19,593 bases of DNA from CAYMUN01 sp964393835 (GTDB lineage Bacteria > Patescibacteriota > Saccharimonadia > Saccharimonadales > UBA4665). The DNA is taken from the NCBI GenBank assembly GCA_964393835.1, contig CAYMUN010000015.1:1-19593 (forward strand). The letters are read 5' to 3'. Positions 14,193-19,593 of this stretch are shown here, one piece after another. The notes beneath the pieces are model-generated. The model had not been told where the DNA came from. It saw only the letters and a program-made list of their open reading frames with translations, and searched no databases. Every line of letters starts with the position of its first letter. Positions within the stretch are counted from its first letter, which is position 1. A program made the translations under genes and the position numbers.

Positions 14193-14471
14193 TTAACGCG
14201 AAACGCCGTTAGACGGAAACCGTTCCAGTCTCGATAATCGTTGCTTGACTTCTCTAAACTCACCCCTGACCTCTCTAAATTCATCAGTAACGGCAGTTTT
14301 GAGGGTTTTTAGATCAAACTTGACTGTCGCCATGTTAGTTTCCAGGCTAGCAAGCCTAGAGGGTACGCTTGCCATTGCTGCCTGGCCCTCAAGTATGGCG
14401 TCAAGCTTGCCGTTGATATCCTCCAACAAAGCGCCCTCATAATGGCCGGTGTCATCGTTTTTATGGCTCAT
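14193..14471 (-). CDS. Small coiled-coil protein between two tRNA-Ser genes
   Basis: I choose the ATG at 14471 (92 residues, MSHKNDDTGHYEGALLEDIN); the frame continues upstream, but that part overlaps the promoter. The N-terminal quarter resembles the short DTGHYEGALLEDINGKLDAI segment seen at the head of many small bacterial coiled-coil proteins; from about residue 40 the sequence is heptad-like, with LASLETNMATVKFDLKTL and the repeated E-F-R-E-V unit (EFREVRGEFREVKQRL). No signal peptide or catalytic motif. TATACT lies 10 nt before the ATG, with TTGCGG 17 bp further up. Function unknown. Confidence 0.75.
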   Translation of the reverse strand: MSHKNDDTGHYEGALLEDINGKLDAILEGQAAMASVPSRLASLETNMATVKFDLKTLKTAVTDEFREVRGEFREVKQRLSRLERFPSNGVSR

Positions 14472-14481
14472 AGTGTGACAA

Positions 14482-14510
14482 AGTATACGCTGCTCCCACC
14501 CGTCCCGCAA
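14482..14510 (-). promoter_or_regulatory. Promoter of the coiled-coil gene
   Basis: On the minus strand TTGCGG (14510 to 14505), 17-bp spacer, TATACT (14487 to 14482), 10 nt before the ATG at 14471, giving a predicted leader of about 3 nt or less. It lies just downstream of tRNA-Ser(TGA), so readthrough from that gene is also possible. Confidence 0.65.
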
Positions 14511-14534
14511 TAAATTTAAGAATTATTTAACACT

Positions 14535-14624
14535 TGGCGGAAGGGGTGGGATTCGAACCCACGGTACCATTGCTGGCACGCTGGTTTTCAAGACCAGTTC
14601 CTTAAACCGCTCGGACACCCTTCC
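14535..14624 (-). tRNA. tRNA-Ser(TGA)
   Basis: 90 nt on the minus strand including an encoded CCA (14535-14537). Acceptor GGAAGGG/CCCTTCC is perfect, the T arm is GTGGG-TTCGAAT-CCCAC, the anticodon stem CTGGT/ACCAG encloses loop CTTGAAA with anticodon TGA (14590-14588), and the variable arm is long. It reads UCA and other UCN codons. Confidence 0.96.
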
Positions 14625-14638
14625 GTGTAACAGAGGTG

Positions 14639-14667
14639 ATTATAGCAGCAGTAGTGGCAGTTTTCAA
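14639..14667 (-). promoter_or_regulatory. Promoter of tRNA-Ser(TGA)
   Basis: On the minus strand TTGAAA (14667 to 14662), 17-bp spacer, perfect TATAAT (14644 to 14639), 14 nt before the first acceptor base. It is divergent from, and overlaps, the upstream region of the membrane-protein gene at 14689. Confidence 0.85.
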
Positions 14668-14675
14668 AACTACGG

Positions 14676-14681
14676 TACAAT
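14676..14681 (+). promoter_or_regulatory. -10 box of the Pro-rich membrane protein gene
   Basis: TACAAT, 7 nt before the chosen ATG at 14689; no good -35 at 16-18 bp. This placement supports the start at 14689 over the ATG at 14683 and predicts a leaderless message. Confidence 0.5.
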
Positions 14682-14688
14682 AATGCTT

Positions 14689-15339
14689 ATGGAAAATCCC
14701 GGTTCATCGTCTGGCCAAATCGTCACGCCGGCCGCTGCTTCGCCACCGACCCCGCCCGCCCCGCCGACAACCCCGAATCCTTCTGTACCGCCTCAATCCG
14801 AACTTCCGGAGCCACCGCCGGCTTCGGTGCCCACCGGCTTGGAGCAGCCAGAGGGTAGCCAGAGGGACACAGACAGTGCAGAGGAAATTACCTGGACGGC
14901 TTCAGAATTCGTGGCGCACGAAAAATCAGCTGGTTGGTATCTGATGCTACTAGGGGTATCTGCATTTATCGCCGTGGTGGTATATCTCATCTCCAAGGAT
15001 TATGTCGCGGTGGGCGTGGTTGTTTTCGGGGCTATCATGCTGAGTATTTATGCTGCCCACCAACCCCGACAAATTGAGTATAAGCTCGACCTGAGCGGCC
15101 TAACTATTGGCCAAAAACACTACAAATACAGTGAATTCCGGTCATTTGCTATTGTGCCCGAGGGAGCGTTTTCAAGTATCGTGTTTATGCCACTTAAGCG
15201 CTTCGCTCCTTTGACAACTATCTACTTCGCGCCAGAAGACGAGGAGAGAATTGGGGAACTACTGTCCACTATTTTGCCATTTGACGAGGAACACGCTCAA
15301 GACGCCGTTGATCGATTAATGCGACGGGTCAGGTTTTAG
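14689..15339 (+). CDS. Membrane protein: Pro-rich arm, two TM helices, C-terminal PH-like domain
   Basis: 216 residues from ATG 14689. Residues 1-60 are strongly Pro/Thr/Ser-rich and disordered; ITWTASEFVAHEKSAGWY precedes two closely spaced membrane helices (about 82-101 and 104-122), and the C-terminal soluble domain (about 125-216) has alternating beta strands and a final helix (YKLDLSGLTIGQKHYKYSEF ... AQDAVDRLMRR), the pattern of a bacterial PH-like domain. Both termini would face the same side, probably the cytoplasm. I do not know a function for this architecture; it is a single-gene unit. No signal peptide or catalytic residue is visible. Confidence 0.8.
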   Translation: MENPGSSSGQIVTPAAASPPTPPAPPTTPNPSVPPQSELPEPPPASVPTGLEQPEGSQRDTDSAEEITWTASEFVAHEKSAGWYLMLLGVSAFIAVVVYLISKDYVAVGVVVFGAIMLSIYAAHQPRQIEYKLDLSGLTIGQKHYKYSEFRSFAIVPEGAFSSIVFMPLKRFAPLTTIYFAPEDEERIGELLSTILPFDEEHAQDAVDRLMRRVRF

Positions 15340-15357
15340 TTGTCAGAGAAAACGGCT

Positions 15358-15486
15358 TTAGCTGCGGCTAAAACGCTCTTTGCGGCTCAGTTTTCGTTCC
15401 ATGCGATGAATGAAGTCGTGCTTGGCATGCTTGGCATCCCATTTTTCAAAAGTTTCCATTAAAGCGTCTGCTTCTTCGCTGGACAT
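15358..15486 (-). CDS. 42-residue basic/helical small protein
   Basis: A short ORF supported by a strong Shine-Dalgarno AGGAGA (15493-15498 on the plus strand as TCTCCT) 6 nt before ATG 15486. The product starts MSSEEADALMETFEKWDAKH and is one likely amphipathic helix, acidic at the N-terminus and basic at the C-terminus (RMERKLSRKERFSRS), with AKHAKHD in the middle. No family recognised. It fills the gap between the PH-like protein gene and the YihY gene and is divergent from the latter. Confidence 0.62.
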   Translation of the reverse strand: MSSEEADALMETFEKWDAKHAKHDFIHRMERKLSRKERFSRS

Positions 15487-15511
15487 AGTGTGTCTCCTTT
15501 TAGATTAGCCT

Positions 15512-15524
15512 CTCAATTATTGAG
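15512..15524. promoter_or_regulatory. 13-nt palindrome between divergent genes, possible operator
   Basis: CTCAAT-T-ATTGAG, a perfect 6+1+6 palindrome located 26 nt upstream of the 42-residue ORF and 51 nt upstream of the YihY gene. Such a site could bind a dimeric regulator; only its symmetry and position support this. Confidence 0.3.
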
Positions 15525-15538
15525 CTTATGCCTGGGGA

Positions 15539-15568
15539 TTGGCTGTAAGTATTTTTACATGTCACAAT
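15539..15568 (+). promoter_or_regulatory. Promoter of the YihY-family gene
   Basis: TTGGCT (15539-15544), 18-bp spacer, CACAAT (15563-15568), then 7 nt to ATG 15576. Both boxes are 4-5 of 6 matches, and the spacing is acceptable. Confidence 0.5.
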
Positions 15569-15575
15569 AGACTCT

Positions 15576-16436
15576 ATGAACCTGGCGCAAAAAATTGTAC
15601 ATTCCATCGACAAATACCAACAACGACACCCCGTCCTGGCTTTTGGGTATGCCGTAATCAAGAAGTACGGTGAAGACCAGGCCGGGACAGACGCCGCGCT
15701 GCTGACATACTATGGATTCTTGGCGCTATTTCCCTTGCTCATGGTGCTAACTACCCTGACTGACATGATTATTGGCAATCATCCTGGCTTAGAAGCCACG
15801 GTTATCCAGGGTATTACCGATTACTTTCCGCTGCTTGGTAACCAATTAGCGGCCCACGTCCACACCCTGCACAAAAGCGGCGCGGCACTCCTGATCGGAC
15901 TGCTTTTTACCCTCTATGGTACCCGCGGCGTGGCGGATACCTTTCGCCAAGGGGTGCAAAAAATCTGGGGTATCCCCAAACCAGACAACGGCGGCTTCCC
16001 TAAGTCCTTGCTCAAAAGCCTTGGCTTGATTGCGGTGGGCGGCAGTGGTTTTATGCTAGCCGCGGTCAGTTCTGGTTTTGCTAGTGCGGCTGGCCAGGGC
16101 CTGTCTTTTTTGATTCTATCAGTGGCAGTCAACGTATTTATACTGTTTTGGGTATTTACCTTTTTAATAAACTTTAGCCTTCCCCGGCAAGTCAAACCGA
16201 AGCAGATACGTATCGGGGCTGCTGCAGCTGCCATCGGCCTGGTGATATTGCAATCTGCCGGCGGTTATATCCTGGCCCATGAGCTCAAAAGTCTCGACGC
16301 CTTGTATAGCTATTTTGCCGTGGCTTTAGGCCTGCTATTTTGGATTTACTTACAGGCGCAGATGCTCTACTACGCCGTAGAAATTGCCGTAGTCAACTCA
16401 AACAAACTTTGGCCGCGTAGCATCGATACTAAATAA
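15576..16436 (+). CDS. YihY/BrkB-family inner-membrane protein
   Basis: 286 residues, normal length. Features of the family: the N-terminal helix-rich start, AALLTYYGFLALFPLLMVLT near 40-59, TLYGTRGVADTFRQGVQKIW near 105-124, and about six membrane segments through to LYSYFAVALGLLFWIYLQAQ near 243-262. YihY/BrkB proteins were once thought to be RNase BN, which was later disproved; their transport or envelope role is not settled. CACAAT lies 7 nt before ATG, with TTGGCT 18 bp further upstream; there is no Shine-Dalgarno, so the message is probably leaderless. The gene converges with a tiny ORF that starts at 16517. Confidence 0.92.
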   Translation: MNLAQKIVHSIDKYQQRHPVLAFGYAVIKKYGEDQAGTDAALLTYYGFLALFPLLMVLTTLTDMIIGNHPGLEATVIQGITDYFPLLGNQLAAHVHTLHKSGAALLIGLLFTLYGTRGVADTFRQGVQKIWGIPKPDNGGFPKSLLKSLGLIAVGGSGFMLAAVSSGFASAAGQGLSFLILSVAVNVFILFWVFTFLINFSLPRQVKPKQIRIGAAAAAIGLVILQSAGGYILAHELKSLDALYSYFAVALGLLFWIYLQAQMLYYAVEIAVVNSNKLWPRSIDTK

Positions 16437-16517
16437 CTAAGTCAAATATTCACGCCACCAAACGCGGATTTTGGCCCTATCCGGTGCTTTGCGGCGGGCG
16501 GTGGTACGATCTGTCAT
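16437..16517 (-). CDS. 26-residue basic micro-ORF
   Basis: A very short ORF with AGGGAGA (16527-16533, minus) 9 nt before ATG 16517. Product: MTDRTTARRKAPDRAKIRVW followed by WREYLT; strongly basic with two Trp. Its stop is adjacent to the stop of the YihY gene. A hairpin (GGGTA-CACA-TACCC, 16534-16547) sits directly upstream of the Shine-Dalgarno, and TATACT (16560 to 16555, minus) lies upstream of that. It may be a real microprotein or a chance ORF; the ribosome site is the main support. Confidence 0.42.
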   Translation of the reverse strand: MTDRTTARRKAPDRAKIRVWWREYLT

Positions 16518-16552
16518 AAATAAAGGTCTCCCTGGGTACACATACCCCTCAA

Positions 16553-16578
16553 AGAGTATAAAACCGCCTGAACGGCGG
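16553..16578 (-). terminator. Intrinsic terminator of the SDR-like gene
   Basis: On the minus strand CCGCC-GTTCA-GGCGG (16578 to 16564) followed by TTTTAT. It lies about 33 nt after the stop codon at 16611 and just before the region that leads to the micro-ORF. Confidence 0.7.
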
Positions 16579-16610
16579 CAGTGAATTTTCTTACAATACA
16601 ATCAACTGCC

Positions 16611-17243
16611 TTAAGCTTGGTGAATAAAAGGCGCCGATCGAATATACTCTAGGTTTTTGAGCTGGTTAACAAGAGCTGTTGCTACCGCTGAGCGGGATAT
16701 GGTAGCCCATAGGGCTGGTGATTTCAGATCCAATCGATAAGCACTGCTTTTGGGTGGCCACATCACCGGTGATCGCAGGCATGTCCATTCTAAGTGACTG
16801 GCATCGAGCAAACGCAGGTGTTCTTGGCTGTCATCCAAGATCTTGGGGGCCACTATCTCGAGTAAACGGTGATTGAATTGATCAAAAGGCCCTGGCTGAT
16901 CACCTGACCAAAAAGCTCCGGCTCCGGTGACTGTCACCAGCCGGGTGATACCCAATTGCTCCATAGCCGGGATAATCGACCGCATCCCAGCGCTGAGCAC
17001 GTCTTTTTCTTTGGTACCCCAACTGCCCAGCGTGCTAATGGCCGCCCGGCTGCCAGCCAAAGCCGCGGCCACGGCTGCCCGATCACGAATATCGCCCTTG
17101 ATCACCTTGAGCTTGTCATGTGGCGCGAACGGATCGCGGCTATGCGCAAACGCCACCACTTCGTAGCCTTGCTCCAGCGCCAAAGCCACCACTTGCCGCC
17201 CGACCTTGCCTGAAGCCCCAAAAACGACTACACGTATATTCAT
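16611..17243 (-). CDS. NAD(P)-binding SDR/NmrA-like protein
   Basis: 210 residues. The N-terminal Rossmann motif VVFGASGKVGRQVVALALEQ is near residues 6-25, followed by KVIKGDIRDRAAVAAAL (near 47-63), ISTLGSW near 68-74, and ITRLVTVTGAGAFWS near 98-112, matching the atypical short-chain dehydrogenase group that includes NmrA-like and biliverdin-reductase-B-like proteins. These bind NAD(P) and act as small-molecule reductases or redox sensors; the substrate is not apparent. ATG 17243 is 9 nt after the stop of a small upstream ORF and has no strong Shine-Dalgarno of its own, suggesting coupling. A terminator hairpin follows the gene. Confidence 0.88.
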   Translation of the reverse strand: MNIRVVVFGASGKVGRQVVALALEQGYEVVAFAHSRDPFAPHDKLKVIKGDIRDRAAVAAALAGSRAAISTLGSWGTKEKDVLSAGMRSIIPAMEQLGITRLVTVTGAGAFWSGDQPGPFDQFNHRLLEIVAPKILDDSQEHLRLLDASHLEWTCLRSPVMWPPKSSAYRLDLKSPALWATISRSAVATALVNQLKNLEYIRSAPFIHQA

Positions 17244-17252
17244 AGCTGGCGG

Positions 17253-17486
17253 CTATCTAGGAGAATTTTCCACTCGCCGCACGGGTATGTGGCGCGCCAG
17301 GTCGGCCCCATTGATAAGCTCCACGGCTTCGGGAACCCCGCGTGAGGTTTCACCGTGTCTTGCGGAATTTGATATCAGAACCGAATCTGACAGCACGAAG
17401 CCCATTGCATCGCCATCCCTTCGGAAACGCCAACGGCGTAATGGTAATCCACCCTCTGATTCTGGTGTAGGTTGCTCTGCTCCCAT
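17253..17486 (-). CDS. Small hypothetical protein upstream of the SDR-like gene
   Basis: 77 residues from ATG 17486, preceded by an AGGGGGG run 7 nt upstream and by a perfect TATAAT further up (17553 to 17548 region, minus). Stop to next ATG distance is 9 nt, the spacing of coupled genes. The product starts MGAEQPTPESEGGLPLRRWR and looks like a mixed beta-strand sequence, with no cysteine, signal peptide or known motif. An opposing frame at 17206-17511 is also open but overlaps the SDR gene start and has no ribosome site, so I prefer this one. Confidence 0.5.
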   Translation of the reverse strand: MGAEQPTPESEGGLPLRRWRFRRDGDAMGFVLSDSVLISNSARHGETSRGVPEAVELINGADLARHIPVRRVENSPR

Positions 17487-17631
17487 AAAATACCCCCCTA
17501 ACCCTTGTTAATCAAAAATCTTCTGCTTCCTAGCCTGCACTAACCTGCATTATATAAAAAACAAGCTGCCCCAGCAGTAGCAAATGCTATTGACGAACAA
17601 AAGTAAAATAAATCACACCAAGTGGCGGCAA

Positions 17632-17658
17632 AGCTTAATGTCAGAGTGTGAGCTTAAT
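17632..17658 (+). promoter_or_regulatory. Direct repeats AGCTTAAT upstream of the 456-residue gene
   Basis: AGCTTAAT occurs at 17632-17639 and again at 17651-17658, start-to-start 19 bp, directly upstream of the proposed -35 TTGCCT at 17663. Position and spacing fit an activator or repressor site; no protein can be named. Confidence 0.3.
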
Positions 17659-17662
17659 CACC

Positions 17663-17691
17663 TTGCCTAAAGAGCCACTATATGTCATTAT
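17663..17691 (+). promoter_or_regulatory. Promoter of the 456-residue gene
   Basis: TTGCCT (17663-17668), 17-bp spacer, CATTAT (17686-17691), then only 6 nt to ATG 17698. If used, transcription begins at the A of the ATG. Confidence 0.45.
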
Positions 17692-17697
17692 TTGACC

Positions 17698-19068
17698 ATG
17701 AGTGAAGTAAATACGGGCAGCCACGGAGATTTGGCGTGCTCTTCAGAAGCGCTGGCATTGGGAGCGGCTTTACACGCAGGAGATCCTAGCCAGTGGGTTG
17801 AACACGCCAATTCGGGATTGCTATTAGCCGTACCCGTTTATAAAAATCCGGATATGGCCCCCTTGTTCTATGAATATCTCGGTAGCCAATCAGAAGCCCT
17901 AGGACTTGCTTGCCGCAGTTTTGATACCAGTCAAACGCTCATGGCTAAGGGTAACGCGGTTTCCCAGGCAGGAGCGGCTCGACGCATTTTAGGCATGAAT
18001 TTTTTAGCGGTCGCCTTAACCGAAGACGAGGCAGTAAGCAGCGCGCTTAGGAATATCCGTGATCCGTATGCTTTTGAGGAGCATTTACCGACGGCGGTCG
18101 CTGTATTGGCTCAAGACGAGCCGGTACGCAAGCAAGTCGTAGATCTTATGGAAGTACAAGGTCACCCGATGAGAGGAGTTACGCTTGGCCTGCGCGGCAC
18201 CTGGCGCAAAGCCGTAGACGCCGCCATTAAGCCAGCGGCGCCATCAAATACAGCGCTACTAGAATATCAACGCCATATGTCCAACGAGCTTGCTGTCGTG
18301 TCTGACGGTAAAGACATTGCGAACGGAGCCACCGTATTACGTTTAATAGTTGCCACCTACATTGATGCAACTAACATTACGACTATACGATCAGCATCAG
18401 AGGCAAAGCCGGAAACTTCCAACCCCGTCTACTTTGATTCCGACGCGTGGCGATCGGCAATCCCGACTGATCTGCATGAGCTTTTAGGGATGAAGCGCCA
18501 TGAAATGCTCGGCATTTCAATTCCCGAGGCTCGCGACATCGCTGCTGGTAACAACCAGGCCGCTCTAGAAAAATTACGAGCAGATATTCCAGTAATAGAT
18601 ATGATTCGGGAGGATATCACCACTCGTGGTATTACTTATGTAGGGTCAAACACTGCCGAGGGTATGACGGACGGTGGTAATACGGTGGCCTTGGCTTTTG
18701 CCAATACTACGTCTCGGCGACTGACAGAAGTGCTGCGATCACTCGATTTGGTTAGTCCTGCGATATTGCGAGCGAGTCTTAACGCGGCCTGGGAGAAAGC
18801 TGAGACGGTAGTGGCTGAAATGAGAAATGAAAACCAGGATCTCAGTCGAGGGATGGCAGCCCTTGACCTACCAAGAACAGCACTACTTTTGTCGAGCCTT
18901 TGCGGAGCTGTCAATATTGATGCTCGTAGGTACGCCGACCCCAGTAAGGGCAAACAAGAGGAAAATAAGTTTTTCGGCTATCTTACTGGCGCCTACGCGC
19001 ATATTAAAACGATTGCCGAGTTGCACGAGAGAATCCCTGCTCCGCCGCAGGCCGAAGCGGCAGCCTAA
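17698..19068 (+). CDS. Uncharacterised 456-residue helical protein
   Basis: I do not recognise a family. ATG 17698 (MSEVNTGSHGDLACSSEALA) is preferred over an in-frame TTG at 17692. The product appears cytoplasmic and nearly all helical: many Ala/Leu-rich amphipathic stretches (QAGAARRILGMNFLAVALTE, AILRASLNAAWEKAETVVAE), no signal peptide, no membrane segment, no nucleotide-binding motif. The C-terminus is a short Pro/Ala-rich tail. It stands alone between two divergent or convergent neighbours, with AGCTTAAT direct repeats upstream, and ends 4 bp from the next gene's stop. Its codon use looks somewhat more A/T-rich than the T4SS genes on inspection. Confidence 0.8.
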   Translation: MSEVNTGSHGDLACSSEALALGAALHAGDPSQWVEHANSGLLLAVPVYKNPDMAPLFYEYLGSQSEALGLACRSFDTSQTLMAKGNAVSQAGAARRILGMNFLAVALTEDEAVSSALRNIRDPYAFEEHLPTAVAVLAQDEPVRKQVVDLMEVQGHPMRGVTLGLRGTWRKAVDAAIKPAAPSNTALLEYQRHMSNELAVVSDGKDIANGATVLRLIVATYIDATNITTIRSASEAKPETSNPVYFDSDAWRSAIPTDLHELLGMKRHEMLGISIPEARDIAAGNNQAALEKLRADIPVIDMIREDITTRGITYVGSNTAEGMTDGGNTVALAFANTTSRRLTEVLRSLDLVSPAILRASLNAAWEKAETVVAEMRNENQDLSRGMAALDLPRTALLLSSLCGAVNIDARRYADPSKGKQEENKFFGYLTGAYAHIKTIAELHERIPAPPQAEAAA

Positions 19069-19072
19069 TGTG

Positions 19073-19528
19073 CTATAGACGATTGAATTGCTGGCGAGGG
19101 TTTTCGGGGAAGTTGGATTCGTCGAATAAGACGTAGGAGTCGGGGGTGAGTTTGTATAAACGATGCTCGGTGTTGCCGGCTACGAAATCATTGACCCAGG
19201 CCGCATCACGGTTAAATTTGGCGGCGTAGCGCTGACTGATTTCCTGGATCTTGGGAGAGGGAGTTAACTCTTTGGCCTTGCCCTCGATCTGGATGCCGGC
19301 GACTGGTTCGCCTTTGACGAATTTCACCGGAATGGCGACAGCCACCTGGGGGTGATCCTTGATCTCTTGGCTGTGGCGCCGGGTTGGCAGGCTGGCCCAG
19401 TACAGGTTAGAGTCGTCATCAGCCACAAAATACACCGTGCAGCACCACGGCTGCCCGTCCTGCACTGTCGCCAGCTGCATCATGTGCTGTTGGCTCAGGT
19501 ATTCTTTAATAATTTGGGTTGGATTCAT
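19073..19528 (-). CDS. Pyridoxamine 5'-phosphate oxidase-like (FMN-binding split barrel) protein
   Basis: 151 residues from ATG 19528; the frame stays open upstream but that part is tRNA-Arg. The pattern is that of the PNPOx-like split barrel: MQLATVQDGQPWCCTVYFVA, then NLYWASLPTRRHSQEIKDHP, QVAVAIPV and the strand GIQIEGKAKEL. Family members bind FMN, F420 or haem-type cofactors; many are not true PNP oxidases, so the substrate is open. The start codon lies 4 nt after the CCA of tRNA-Arg on the same strand, with no Shine-Dalgarno, suggesting that the mRNA 5' end is made by tRNA 3' processing. Converges with the 456-residue gene. Confidence 0.88.
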   Translation of the reverse strand: MNPTQIIKEYLSQQHMMQLATVQDGQPWCCTVYFVADDDSNLYWASLPTRRHSQEIKDHPQVAVAIPVKFVKGEPVAGIQIEGKAKELTPSPKIQEISQRYAAKFNRDAAWVNDFVAGNTEHRLYKLTPDSYVLFDESNFPENPRQQFNRL

Positions 19529-19532
19529 CAAC

Positions 19533-19593
19533 TGGTGTACCCGACAGGATTCGAACCTACGACCTTTGGCTCCGCAAGCCAACGCTCTATCCA
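19533..19593 (-). tRNA. tRNA-Arg(GCG), 3' portion (runs off right edge)
   Basis: 61 nt visible, from the D arm (GGATAGAGC) to an encoded CCA (19533-19535). The anticodon stem TTGGC/GCCAA encloses the 7-nt loop TTGCGGA, giving anticodon GCG; T arm GTAGG-TTCGAAT-CCTGT; acceptor 3' strand CGGGTAC with discriminator A. The loop is like that of bacterial tRNA-Arg(ACG) except for G in place of A at position 34. Confidence 0.9.

Noticed and set aside
17206..17511. Plus-strand open frame of 101 codons
   Set aside because: It overlaps the start of the SDR-like gene and the opposite-strand small ORF, and has no ribosome site.

Overview
The window looks like a chromosomal segment of a Candidatus Saccharibacteria (TM7)-type member of the Candidate Phyla Radiation (Patescibacteria). 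Reasons: the PrgI-family protein, TraC-like protein, VirB4-type ATPase order of a stripped-down type IV secretion system (T4SS); a very large VirB6-like protein; a tandem array of two-TM VirB2/TrbC-like pilins; no outer-membrane T4SS parts; small intergenic gaps. TGA ends several genes (for example the pilin stop at 11019-11021), which argues against the UGA-recoding lineages SR1/Gracilibacteria. The lineage is an inference from gene content; there is no rRNA or marker gene here to prove it.

Layout. (1) 1-2636, minus: T4SS operon prgI, traC-like, virB4 (virB4 runs off the left edge). (2) 2637-2817: a divergent promoter region with mirrored promoter motifs and a 99-bp element that can fold into a long stem. 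(3) 2818-5064, plus: a PfkB-family (adenosine-type) kinase directly followed by adenosylhomocysteinase. (4) 5078-6856, minus: a 592-residue protein of unknown function with its own near-consensus promoter. (5) 6958-9831, minus: VirB6-like protein with four exported cysteine repeats and a large soluble tail. (6) 9958-12618, plus: six pilin-like paralogues in a row, ending at a strong bidirectional terminator. (7) 12679-14156: Hsp20 (minus), ComF (plus), tRNA-Ser(GCT) (minus). (8) 14193-15486: a coiled-coil protein and tRNA-Ser(TGA), a Pro-rich membrane protein, and a 42-residue protein. (9) 15576-17486: YihY/BrkB membrane protein, a 26-residue ORF, an NAD(P)-binding SDR-like protein and a small upstream ORF. 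(10) 17698-19593: a 456-residue unknown protein, a pyridoxamine-phosphate-oxidase-like protein and the 3' part of tRNA-Arg with anticodon GCG.

How they fit. The T4SS parts are in three transcription units (ATPase operon, VirB6, pilins) interrupted by a methyl-cycle pair: adenosylhomocysteinase splits S-adenosylhomocysteine and the neighbouring kinase probably phosphorylates the released adenosine, pulling the reversible reaction forward. The T4SS and ComF may together serve cell contact, pilus function or DNA uptake, but nothing in the sequence fixes the substrate.

The main cross-cutting signal is in the promoters: at most operon-leading genes a -10 box lies only 6-10 nt before the ATG with no Shine-Dalgarno, which predicts leaderless mRNAs, whereas many internal genes carry clear Shine-Dalgarno sequences. 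No CRISPR array, insertion sequence or integrase was seen. No stretch longer than about 300 bases lacks a gene.
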